A DNA stretch of 64,000 nt, taken from the NCBI GenBank assembly GCA_019914945.1, contig CM034112.1, positions 5,169,001-5,233,000 on the forward strand, given 5' to 3'. A program made the position numbers and the translations under genes. Source of the DNA: Typha latifolia (Eukaryota; Streptophyta; Magnoliopsida; Poales; Typhaceae). Positions 21,988-32,407 of the stretch are shown here, one piece after another (the first letter of the stretch is position 1; every line of letters starts with the position of its first letter). The notes below the pieces were generated by a model. That model was not told where the DNA came from. It did not search any database and was given only the letters and a program-made list of their open reading frames with translations.

Positions 21988-22944
21988 TGATACGATTCGG
22001 ACTTCACCGATGTCGTCTCAAGCATAGATTCACTTTAGGGGTGTCTTTGTTTGTTGTTTTAATATTTAATTCCTAAGAAAATAAGTTTTATGTAAGTCAC
22101 ATTCGAACGCGGGTGGAGTACGTTTGAACGCAGTTGTGAACGCCTGCATCACGTCCAGAGAGCATGAATTGTGCGTTTGAACGCCGCATTCGAACATGCT
22201 ATGAACGCCTATATCGTGTACGCAAATCCAAAGAAATGGGAAACAGGTGCGTTCGGTCGTGCATTCGAACGCCTGCATTGCGTTCGCAAATCCAGAGAAG
22301 AGCGAACTAGGTGCGTTCGAACACGAGCGGGCGTGTTCGAACGCGATCGACGATAATGTACTGTTTAGGGTTAATTTTGAATTGTTTGGTTAGCCTCTAA
22401 AAGATGTGGATGGCAACCATAGAGTCATTATTATTGAAGAATTGAGTTTTGCCTTGCCTCCTTCATCTTCTTCGCTCTCGTTCTCTCGATCCCCGGCGAC
22501 GCCACTTCTAAGCTCCCTCTACCGGCCAATCACCCTAGTCCCTTAGGGGTGGCCCTCTCCTCCCCCTTCTTCCAATCTATCCAACACTTGCCCTAACCGT
22601 TCCATCAATCATAACCCTTCCACCATCACTTTTCACTGATGCCACCCCATAAACGCCGATCCGCCTCCAACCACCATCATCCTAGGATCTTGTGCCTCCA
22701 TCCACGGATCCTGATCAGACCCCCTGACGTTCGTCCATTAATCGGATGATATCTCAAGATCCCCACATCTGATTCACCTGAAACTTAATTTGTTGGAAAG
22801 CTCTTTTCTGGGACAACATATCCAAAATTCATCGATCTGATGGCAGCATCATTTGGGATCTATTTATAAAGTTCCGTGCCAGAATAAGTCTAGATCTGAG
22901 AATTAAAAGAGATTGAACCTTAGCCAAAAAAGGAGATCGTATCA
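21988..22944 (+). repeat. Gypsy F 3' LTR (957 bp)
   Basis: TGATACGATTCGG to GATCGTATCA. It carries a palindrome array at 22095-22350 and a decayed TATA region (CTCTAAAAG near 22397). It ends at the first terminus, without the embedded PBS extension. Confidence 0.92.
22095..22350 (+). promoter_or_regulatory. GCGTTCGAACGC array in Gypsy F 3' LTR
   Basis: About nine palindromes and CpG-decayed variants (for example GCATTCGAACGC, GCGTTTGAACGC) in about 255 bp upstream of the TATA-like site. Confidence 0.65.
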
Positions 22945-23287
22945 GTGAGCTGCATGGTTTCCTTGAGATAGGGTACCATCACAGATTTGTGGTGGGCTAT
23001 GGGAAGATTGCAGCACCTCTCACTTTATTGCTGAAGAAGGATCCCTTCCAATGGACCGAGGCAACGACAAAAGCATTTGAGGAGCTAAGGATTGGCATGG
23101 CGATCATACAACTATTGGCACTACCTAATTTAATAAAGCCATTTGTGATTGAGTGCAACACATCTGGGGGGAGTTTTGGGGTTGTTCTCATGCAGTCTAA
23201 GAGGACTATCGCTTAGCTCAACAAGATTTGCATGAAACTTTCGAGAGATATTTTTGAGAATCTAGTCGTTAAATCAACATGAAATTT
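22945..23287 (+). pseudogene. Gypsy G RT end and RNase H start, part 2
   Basis: Continues the reading cut at 16977: [20 protein letters not shown], the RT/RNase H connection, then VIECNTSGGSFGVVLMQSKR (RNase H, with N for the usual D). The sequence degrades at about 23270 where a reverse-oriented LTR relic begins. Confidence 0.82.
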
Positions 23288-24050
23288 TGATACGCGGTAG
23301 CCTTGGGAGAGAATTTTCCAACCGATCTAGTTTCACATAAATTGGAAGATATCTTTGAAAAGGTAGACAAAGGTCGAAGGGCCAGATTTATGAGATTCAA
23401 GTTTGCACGGGATTTAGGATCTGTGGGTGGAGGCATGGACTCCAAGGTGAGATATGGTGGTGGCAGGCCAACAGTGATAGGGTGGCGCTTGTAGGGACGA
23501 TAGTGGTGGAATGTTAGGGATGGTGTAGAGGTTAGGACGATGGTAGAGAGATTAGGAGTAGAGGATATAGAAAGAGGGGGACTAGAAGCTAGGAAAGACC
23601 AAACCAATGGAGTGATGGCGCGGTGGGCGAGGGAGGAGGAAGGACAGGCAACAGCTAGAGAGAGAGAGGTAGGGGCAATAATGCTCCAATAATCAGATCC
23701 TCCCCAAATTAGGGTTTCCTCTACCACTCGACTAACCCGAGTCGAACTCGAGTTCACAATACATCTAATGACTCGACTAGAACAATTAATCAGCTTGACT
23801 AGACTCAATTAAACAATTGACAAGTTGAGTCCATATTTAGTAGGTACTTGAGTTCATGGCTCAACTAACAAGGCAGTTGCCCAAAAGAAGGCAAGTAGAT
23901 AACTTGATAAATAGGCTCAACCCTATGAGCCAATGTGCCGCAAATGGATCCAATCCGGTCGAGTCGTATTAGTATCATAGATCCAAAGGTGTCTAGGTTG
24001 ATACACGAGTTGTAGAGCGACCGTATGAGCCACCTTGAGCTCGAGATCAA
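23288..24050 (-). repeat. Reverse-oriented LTR1-family relic inside Gypsy G
   Basis: Starting at TGATACG (23288), the sequence read in reverse resembles the LTR1 leader: GGATCTGTGGGTGGAGGCA near 23420 is the complement of the TGCCTCCATCCACGGATCC block. It is highly diverged, with boundaries uncertain (possible right end TATCA near 23977). No gene is seen in it. Confidence 0.5.
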
Positions 24051-25368
24051 AGGAGGACTATTGTTGGATTGCGAACGCATCTATGTACCCACGGACGATG
24101 CTTTGTGGAGGTGGCTCATAGATTTCTTCATTCCACATCGGAGGCGGGACACGAGGGCCTCTTGAGGACTTATAAAAGGCTATCTCAGAATTGTACGTGG
24201 GCTGGAATGAAGGAGTTGAAGAGATTCTTACGGGATTGCAATATTTGTCAATGGGCAAAGGTCAATTCCTTGAGGCCGATTGGACTACTATAGCTTTTGC
24301 TTGTCTAGATTGCATTTGGGAGGATATCTCTATGGATTTTATTAAGGGGCTACAAATAGTGCAATATTCTACCATCTTTATCGTGGTAGACAAGCTGAGC
24401 AAGTATGCTCATTTCTCAGCCCTAGCGCACCCATATTCAGTAAAGGCAGTTGTAGAGGTGTTCGTGTGCAATGTGGCCAAGCTTCATGGCATGTCGTGCT
24501 CGATTGTGTCTGACCGTGATAGGGTCTTAATCAGCAACTTCTAGACGGAGTATTTCACACTTTAGGGGATCTGGTTAGACCTTAGTTTGGCCTACCACCC
24601 TCAAACAAATGGCCAAACCGAGGTGGTTAACTCGGGCATTAAGTAGTATTTATGGTGCTTTGTAGGAGAGTGGGCGAGGAGATGGCATGATTACCTTCCC
24701 TAGGCCGAGTGGTCATACAACACTAGTATGACACCTTTTGAGGTAGGGTATGGAAGACTCCCACCTACTTTACAGACATATAACCCCGAGGCGACAGTAG
24801 TGCGGATGAAGGCTGATCTAGAGTTGGTCGATTAAGATGCATCATTACGGAGGCTTAGGACACACATGGCAGCGGCACATAATCGCACGAAGCAAATCTA
24901 TGATTGCCAACACCAAACTTGGAGTTCACAGTCGGAGATGTTGTATTCGTGCGCGTTCAGCCATATCAGAAGGTGACACTAAGAATAGTGTGCAACCAAA
25001 AGTTGGTGCATCGTTACTTTGGGTGCGTTAGTGTATTGGAGCGAGTTGGCCTCATGGCATGCGGGTTGGAGCTTTCGAAGGGGCCGCGGGTGCATCTCAT
25101 ATTCCACATGTCCTTGCTGCGGACTTGAGTAGGCATCGAGCAATTGGCAAGTTCAAATATACTAGAGCCAATTGAAGAAATAATAGTTTTGTTGCCTGTT
25201 TATGTGCTAGCTAGGCATAAGAGACGGTGAGGAGGATGACTAGAGATGATCTTAGTGGAGTGGCTAGGCCAGCCGTCCGGTGAGTCAATATGGGAGCTCG
25301 AGTCGAATATCATCGATCGGTTCCCTTATTTCACACCTTGAGGACAAGGTGGCGGAAGCATGGTGAAT
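24051..25368 (+). pseudogene. Gypsy G integrase and chromodomain tail
   Basis: A zinc-binding HHCC domain (HRFLHSTSEAGHEG, CNICQWAK, 24120-24260) is followed by an integrase core with its acidic residues in ISMDFIKGL (24330), IVSDRDRV (24510) and NGQTEVVN (24610). Then come YHPQTNGQ, a GPY-like region (GLELSKGPRVHLIFHMSLL) and a decayed chromodomain tail (ILVEWLGQPSGES-WELESN, 25240-25310). It inserts element DNA in active relatives. Many stops and frameshifts occur. It is the only integrase core among the Reina-like copies in this window, and so the reference for the integrase deletions in F, H and I. Confidence 0.88.
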
Positions 25369-25683
25369 TGATATGACTAGGATTGGATCTTGCTACCTCA
25401 AGCTGAGTTTCTTTTGTTTCCAAAGAATAAAAAAAATTATGGCTGCAACGTTTGAACGTAGGGAAGTCGCACTCGAACGCTCCGTTCGAACGCCTACATA
25501 CATTCGCAAATATAGAAAATATATTTACCGCATTCGAACGCCCCCATTTGAATGCCTACATATGTTCACAAATATAGAGAATGTATTTAGCATGTTTGAA
25601 GGTACTCGAGCATGTTCAAACGTGATCGGTGGAACTGCATTATTTTTAGGGATGTCTTTTGATTGTTTTGCTTGTTAGGTTAG
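25369..25683 (+). repeat. Gypsy G 3' LTR, left part
   Basis: Follows the purine tract ending GTGAAT and starts TGATATGACTAGG. It holds a palindrome array (25448-25625, more diverged than in F) and runs to about 25683, where reverse-oriented sequence of Gypsy I begins. Confidence 0.75.
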
Positions 25684-25765
25684 TGATAGGCTCTAATACC
25701 AATTGATAAGGCTCTGATACCAATTGATAGGGCTCTGATACCAATTGATAAGCTCTGATACTAAT
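25684..25765 (-). repeat. Tandem LTR-terminus plus PBS modules of Gypsy I
   Basis: Read on the minus strand, about four units of TATCAATTGGTATCAGAGCC follow each other directly beyond the LTR terminus. Each unit joins an LTR end (TATCA) to a primer-binding-site sequence (TGGTATCAGAGC). Normal elements have one such junction, on the internal side of the 5' LTR only. Confidence 0.85.
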
Positions 25766-26591
25766 TTGATAGGATCTAGAACCAAAAGAAAGGCTACGGA
25801 ATAATTCCTTAAGATCTGAATTTATTGTAGGAAGCAGTCCGCACAATTGTGGGACAATATTCTTCAGATATTCTCCTGTAGTTAGAAAATTACGAAACTA
25901 ATTGGGTTCGATCCATCTCTTCCTAATCTACAAATTTTATATTTATGCCCTTCGAAGATTCGAACTGTAGAAGGGACTAAAATACAAAATAACGTGGGTG
26001 ATTGTGGTGGTGACGGGTGGAGTAGATGTTAGGGTTATGGATGGGTATGGAGATGAGGGTGGATTATGGAAGTGATTAAGGGAAGTAGATAAAGGGAACG
26101 AAGTGGTCGAGATCCCAAAGAAGCGGGGTGGCTCGATAGTCGAGGGAGATTAGAAGCGAGGAGAAACCTTGCCAACGGTAGAGGTGGAAGGATGGTGAAG
26201 AGGGAGGAGGGAGAAGTCTAGAGAGAAGATAGGAGGCAAAAAATCAATAATCCAACAGCAATATAAAGTTGGGTGCCATCCACATATTTATATAGGCTAG
26301 CCAACAAGTCCTAAAACAATATGAAACCCTAACAAACCAACTAAACCAGTATTCCTTATCTTCTCTGAATACCTTTCAGATTAAGCTTTCATTTTGTCAT
26401 AGATATATTCCGAATCTAGAGAACTCTTGAATATCAAAGTTGTAGATCTAGAGGTTGTAGATCTAGAGGTTGTAGACCATATCCAACTATTTGATATTAT
26501 TTGGATATGTGTCAATATTTTACAAATATGTTTCTAAAACTGCATAGAGCTAGATTTAGCTAATTAGATAAAATTCTAACTAAGTGGATCA
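25766..26591 (-). repeat. Gypsy I 3' LTR
   Basis: On the minus strand it starts TGATCCACTTAG just after the purine tract AAGGACAAGGTGGGGGAAGC and ends TAGATCCTATCA. A TATA-like CTATATAAATATGTGG lies near 26290. It is related to LTR1 by end sequences and TATA context but has no GCGTTCGAACGC palindromes. Confidence 0.78.
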
Positions 26592-28417
26592 GCCCACCAC
26601 GCTTCCCCCACCTTGTCCTTAAGGTGAAAAGTCGAGGAAATGCTCCAAGATATCTATGTCCAACTCCCATGTCACTACATCGGATGGCTTGCCAAGCCAC
26701 TCAATAAGAATCTCCATCTCTAATCTCGTACCATGTGGTCGTCGGCACTTGATAAGTACACGAACTGGCTCTACAATCTCTGTCTCCTCCAATGGCTCCT
26801 GTAGAACTGGTCCAACAATTTTATGATCTCCAATGCGCTCCCTCAGCAATGAAACATGGAAGACAGAATGCACTCTCGACCCCTCTGGCAGCTCCAAACG
26901 ATATGCAACCGGACCAATACGCTCCAATACCCGAATGCATCCACGGTCTAGTAGCAAATCGCCTCGATTCTCCAACTCTAGATGGCGCTCTGGATAATAC
27001 ATCACCTCCTGCAACAATCTCAAAATATCTGGGTCAGATGTACATGCATACCTCAGCTCATCAAGGAAGGAAAATGTAGGAGATGACTAGGCTACAAGCT
27101 CGGCAGTATCAAGTTGGCACGATAGTGCATCCGCCGCTCTATTTTCTGTTCCCTTCTTGTATTGAATTTCATAATCATACTCCAGCAATTTTGTACCCAT
27201 CGCTGCTGTGCCGGAGTGTGTATGCACTGTCCCATAAAGTATGGAAGGCTTCTCTGATCGGTTCGGGTAATGAATCGTCTACCGATCAAATAAGGCCTCC
27301 ACATTGTCACAGCATGTAGAATTGCTAGCATCTCTCTCTCATAAATCGATAATTCCTAAGATTTTTGCGATAAAACCTTACTAAGATAGGCAATGGGACA
27401 TCCTTCTTGCATTAGTACAGCTCCTATGCCAACACCCGACGCATAACATTCAACAAAGAATTCTTTGGTGAAGTCTGATAGTGCTAGAACGGGTGTCATC
27501 ATCATTGCTGTTTTCAAATTTTCAAAGGCTAAAGTGGCTTCATCTGTCCATCTAAAAGAGTCCTTCTTTAACAAAGAAGTGAGAGGAGCAGCGATCTTGC
27601 CATATTCGGCGATGAATGACGATAATAACTAGTCAGCCCCAAAAATCCTCTTAATCCGGTGGTAGTAGTAGGAATAGACCAAGTGGTCATACATGTAACC
27701 TTTTGAGGATCCGCCGCTACACCATCCGCTGAAATGATGTGGCCTAAATACTCCACCTTTGGTACTCCCCATAGGCACTTGGACTTTTTGATCTTCAATT
27801 GGTTTTGCTTAAACAAATTCAACACGTCCTCCAAATGCCGCCAATGCTCCAATTCAGTCTTGCTATACACCAAAATATCGTCAAAAAATACCAAGACATA
27901 CCTGCGCAAGAAAGGCTGAAATATATCATTCATGCGGCCTTGGAAGGTAGCTGGAGCATTGGTGAGACCAAAAGGCATCACTTGGAACTTGTAATGCCCG
28001 TCCGGAGTCCAAAATTCAGTTTTATGCACATCCGCTGCGTGAACTCTAATTTGATGATACCCGGCCCTCAAGTCAAGCTTACTAAATATAGTCGCCCCTG
28101 CAAGCTCATCCAGCAACTCCTCGATAATGGAATAGGATACCTGTCCTTGACAATAATAGCATTTAGTGCTTGATAGTCGACACAAAAACGTCATGTTCTG
28201 TCCTTTTTTCGCACCAATAGCACGGGGGATAAGTATGAACTATGACTTGGTTGTATCAGGCCTTGCTCTAACATCTCGGCTACCATCTTTGAGATAAGTT
28301 CTTTTTGCACATGTGGATACCGATATAGCCTCACGTTAGTTGGTGCAGCCCCGGGTACAATCTTTATACGATAGTCCGCCGCTCTCCTTGGTGACAACTT
28401 TTGCGGCTCCTCAAACT
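26592..28417 (-). pseudogene. Gypsy I pol (RT, RNase H, chromodomain; integrase deleted)
   Basis: Minus strand in order: PHVQKELISKMVAEMLEQG (28320), RT with [27 protein letters not shown] and FFDDILVYS (27860), KCLWG and [13 protein letters not shown]; RNase H (ILHAVTMWRPYLIG, RTDQRSLPYFM, 27300-27220); a pre-integrase stretch (YYPERHLELENRGDLLL); then directly RIGPVAYRLELP, VFHVSLL and a chromodomain tail (ILIEWLGKPSDVVTWEL, 26640-26700). The integrase zinc and catalytic domains are missing. The breakpoint differs from that in F and H. Frameshifts lie near 28192, 27600 and 27340. LTR2 copy ii interrupts the gene at 28417. Confidence 0.88.
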
Positions 28418-28643
28418 GTAACAACCAAAAAAAAATGTCCTACACTGCATGGCACAACAGCTCGTGCCATGCAGTGGCAGCTAGGATGGGCGCCACGCGC
28501 CCCAAGCACTGGCCTGGCCAACCTGGCCGAGCCAGCTGGCACGGTGGGCCCCCGCCGCAACCTCCCTCTTCACAGCCTCTCTCTCTCTCTCTCTCTCTAC
28601 TCGCTGCCGCCGCCACCTCCACTAGCGCCGGTGAGCCTCACTC

Positions 28644-28677
<34 letters not shown>

Positions 28678-30546
28678 CCTCTCTCTCTACCTCTATCTCT
28701 CTTTCTCTCTTTGTCGGCTTCCTCTCGGGGCCGCCGGAAGATTGAGCCATCGGCAAGAGGCCGGCAGCTAAGTGGCCACCAACGGCCGCACCCCTCCCCC
28801 ATGGCCCAACCCTCTTCTTCCTTCTTCCTTCTTCTTCTTCTTCTTCTTCTTCTCTTTCTTATTCCTCTCCTCCTCCTCCTTCTTCCCTTCTCTTCTCTAA
28901 CTGCACCCTGCAAGTGGTGCTGGGCTCAGCCCAACGCCCTAGCAGGGCAAGGCGTAGGGCTCGACCCAGCGCCCTTGCAATGTTTGGCATTGGGCTCAGC
29001 CCAGCGCCCTGTTGTGCATAGTGCTAGGCTGAGCCCAGCACTATATATTGTTTTATATATATGCACATTATTTATTTCTAATTATATTTGATTATGTTAT
29101 TAATTATTCATTTAGTTTAGTTAATTTAATATATTTAATTTATACAAATTAAACATAATTAAATCATAGTTAGTATATAATTCTAATTATATCTGGTATA
29201 GCAAAATGCTTACAATATAAATTACTATTTTAATCCTAAGTAGGTAATAGTAATTATTAGGGTTATGTACGTATATTCGTATGTAATTATTTGCAGTAAC
29301 TTAATTCTTATTTTCTTAATTATCAAGAAGAATAATAGACAGATAAATTATATTTTTAAATACACTATTAAATAATATAATTATGGTTAATGAATAACAA
29401 AATAAATATAGAAATAAAGAGTACATAATTACAACAAGAAAATATCTTTTTGCCGGGTTAATTTTAATGAATAGAAAGACTGAGATTATTTGTTATAAAT
29501 AATTTCAGATCCCGACCCCCCTGTTCAAGACCCTGTGGACCTAGCTATCGAAGCTTGATCGTTGTCGTAGCAACGTGAGCGATTGGTTGTTTGATACTTG
29601 CAGTGGTGAGTAGTCTTATCCAAAGATGTTTTCTTAAATTAGGTTATATTATATATTATGTACATGCATGTTTTGGCCTCCAACATGAGTATATGACTTT
29701 ATCTATTGATGATTAGAGTCAAGCATATTTTATCATGCATCTGATTAGGTTGATCTGGGATATGAGCACATTGGTGATATATAGAGATGATGAGAGATGA
29801 TTATACTGTTATAATATTTTGTCCAATTGATCTGTAGCATGAGTATGCATATAATAGATTGGCATGAGTATGCATGCGTTGACTGCAGATCGGAGACTTA
29901 TTGCATTATTTTTCTTTTGATTCCTGTTCCACCTAAATTTCTGTTATGCATTGACTTATTATCGTACTGGATATATTCATATGATCTGTCATTTAGAAGT
30001 AAAGCATGAAATGTGATTGATAGGATAGTTGATAGAAAGCATGAGGATACCCGAGTGGGCGCGAGGGTTAGGACGTGCTTGGTGGATGATTGATCACTCG
30101 ACATAGTCGCGATCCTGTTGGCCTTACGTCTGAGGTCGTTAGTCTGTGTGCGTAGAAGACATTCGGACACATGCCGTTCGCCAGGGCATATGTGGTGAGT
30201 TATCCTCACGAGATTTCTATCAGCTAGAATGGTGCTCGGTCTAGATGGATGTTGATAGGATGGGGGGGTATAGTTATATTTGAGATACTCCTTGCAGATG
30301 ACAGAATATGATCGGAGCCTTCGGGCATGATGATGATATATAGAGATGACATTGATGACTGAGATGGTTAGAAATACATATGATTTCATTATTATCTGAT
30401 TGTCTGATTATCGAGTGGTCAATATACATCATATATGGTTGTATTTGATATCATAACATTATCATGGTCGGCATGCATCATGTGTCATATTTGAGAGACA
30501 GTTATGATGATAGTATAACATGGAGATTTGTTTACTCATTGTCGAG
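28418..30546 (+). repeat. Tekay-type LTR (LTR2 copy ii), right end cut by Copia D
   Basis: Starts TGTAACAACC directly after Gypsy I coding sequence. It has CT repeats (28570-28710), the GGCCGGC region (28760), a TTC tract (28820-28880), a palindrome array (28917-29042), and a long AT-rich part matching 10310-11300 of copy i. Comparison with copy i suggests about 0.65 kb of the right end is missing. No gene. Long open readings over 28340-29091 reflect low-complexity CT and TTC repeats. Confidence 0.78.
28917..29042 (+). repeat. GC-rich palindrome array of LTR2
   Basis: Three or four imperfect palindromes of the type GCTGGGCTCAGCCCAGC or GGCTGAGCCCAGC are separated by about 35-50 bp. The same array occurs at 60080-60166 and a single relative near 57875. 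Confidence 0.75.
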
Positions 30547-32069
30547 TGTTAAGTTTTTATTTGTAGGCAATTGTGTACAAAATATTCTAAGTGTATTTTT
30601 AATTTATATGAGCTTTACACAAGTCTAGAATATCTCTGGTTTGAAGAATTGCAAGATTATTGGAGAAAAGCCGTCGAGTTCACACCGCGTTCACAAACGC
30701 TTTCGAACGCGGGTACTGCGTTCACACAGACAGAGAGCCGTGTTCACAAATGCGTTCGAACGCAGGTACTGTGTTCACACAGACCGAGAGCTGCGTTCAC
30801 AAACGCATTCGAATGCAACCTGAAGAATTCAAGTTGTCGCGTTCGAACGCATTCGGGCCTGTTCGAATGCATTCGGGCACGTTCAAACGCACCTGAGTTC
30901 AAGTCATGCCGTTCGAACGCACCCGGGCTGCGTTCAAACGCACCAACGAAGTTTGATAAAATTGGACTTTCGTGAGTTTGGATAAGACTTGGATTTGGCT
31001 CTATCTTGGAGATCATATATAAGGATTATGATGCCCTATCTTAAGGGGTGGTTGAAGAAGCATTATTGAAGGAGACTTCTTGAGGCTACATCGGTTCTTC
31101 AACTAACAAGGTTCCACTCATTTACAAAAGTTAATCTTTCGTTTTAAGGGCTATCTAAACGAAAGATCAATCTCGAGGGTTACTGAGATTGGACTTCAAT
31201 CACGAGAAGCGGTGAATCGTGGGTTCTAGCGAGCAAGACTGAGAGGAACAAAGTCGTTTGGATCGACGGGTTATTTTGTGAGTCAGTCTTGTAACTGCTA
31301 CTATTCTAGTGATTGGTTTTTGATCCGAGTTTGGATCCGTGGTTTTTTTCCGTTTGGGTTTTTCCACGTTAAAATCTTGGCGTTCATCTCTACTTTCGTT
31401 CTTAATATTTCTACGGACTTTTACTTAAGCGAACGAGTGATATTATTGCCTAGTATTTAGATACATACTTGTCTCTAGAAGTTTTTTAATTGGTATCAGA
31501 GCAGGTTCTCTCACCTTTGAGAGAGATCAGATAGACATAGATTTTCATAAAGATGGATCATCATCTATTAGACCTCCTATCCTAGATGGATCAAATTATG
31601 GATATTGGAAAGCTAGGATGAGAGCCTACTTGTAGTCTATAGATGAACGAGTATGGTTTGCCGTTGTGAACGATTGGAGTCCACCAATGTACATGGTGGA
31701 TGATAAACTTGCTGATAAACTGATAGAGTCATGGGATAGGTCAGACTATGAAAAAGTTGGATGGAATAGCAAGGCAATAAATGCAATTTTTAGTTGTGTT
31801 TCCTCGGAAGAATTTTGAAGAATCTTTACTTGTGAGATACCAAAAGAAGCTTGGACGATCTTAGAAACTACTCACGAAGGAACTATGGTTGTAAAACTTT
31901 CTAAACTTCAGAGGTTGACTACTAATTTTGAAACTCTATGTATGGAGGAGAATGAGACATTTGATGAGTTTTATGCAAAGCTGAGTGATATAGTCAACTC
32001 TAGTTTCAACCTAGGAGAGAAAATTCCTGAAAACAGAATTGTCCGTAAGATCCTTAGGTCTCTTCCAGA
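30547..32069 (+). mobile_element. Copia element D, LTR plus partial gag
   Basis: LTR 30547-31488 (TGTTAAG to TTTTTA), PBS TGGTATCAGAGCAGG at 31491-31505, then gag from a mutated start (ATA for ATG near 31540) through SLP at 32069. There it changes abruptly to CACTA-type sequence. The gag reading has stops near 31634 and 31817 and an open segment 31885-32069. The LTR has a palindrome array (30680-30950) and a TATA box (TATATAAGG near 31013). The rest of the element is missing. It is inserted in LTR2 copy ii. Confidence 0.9.
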
Positions 32070-32407
32070 TTTGACATTTCACTTTAGGTTCTCATCTCAT
32101 GCATTATATTTGTAAAATGTTTGTCAAGTATAATGATAATTTTAAAAATATCAATTATTTTAATTTTTACTGGCATTGTTGAAATGCCAAAAATTATGAA
32201 ATACATGATAGTTTTTGGCATTTATAAGTGCTCATATAACTTAAATACTACGACATTTCATGACTAATTAGTGACATTTAAGAAAATGTCACTCAAGTAA
32301 TCCTTATGCCGGTAGTTAATAATAAATACCAGTGAAACTAACTATTAATGACATTTGTTCAACTATTGGAATAGTAAGTCTCACTATAGATCAAATTTCT
32401 TATAGTG
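32070..32407 (-). mobile_element. CACTA (En/Spm-type) transposon terminus
   Basis: Read on the minus strand from 32407 the sequence starts CACTATAAGAAATTTGATC, the hallmark terminus of plant CACTA elements, followed by subterminal repeats around GACATTT/AAATGTC (32275-32300, 32350) and TGCCAAAAA (32190-32215). The opposite terminus and any transposase are absent. It is fused directly to Copia gag at 32069/32070. Confidence 0.75.

Larger units (their letters stand above)
16978..22944 (+). mobile_element. Gypsy element F, Reina-like, integrase-less, TSD GTGAG
   Basis: The ends are TGATACGATT and GATCGTATCA. The 5-bp repeats GTGAG at 16973-16977 and 22945-22949 mark insertion into Gypsy G. The interior holds a truncated gag, a duplicated zinc-knuckle region, protease, RT and RNase H, but no integrase. 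The 5' LTR contains a nested solo LTR and has lost its 3' end, the primer-binding site and the start of gag. Gag and RT are closest to the Reina-type chromovirus pattern (family assignment inferred from motifs). Confidence 0.92.

Noticed and set aside
23269..23808. 179-codon minus-strand frame as a gene
   Set aside because: Located in a reverse-oriented LTR relic. The sequence corresponds to LTR leader, and no domain is recognisable.
28340..29091. Long GC-rich open frames in LTR2 copy ii (and both strands of 60070-60727)
   Set aside because: Low-complexity CT, TTC and palindrome repeats keep several frames open at once. The LTR context and disagreement between copies argue against a protein.
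29898..30389. 163-codon minus-strand frame
   Set aside because: Falls in the AT-rich part of LTR2, with no counterpart in copy i and no domain.
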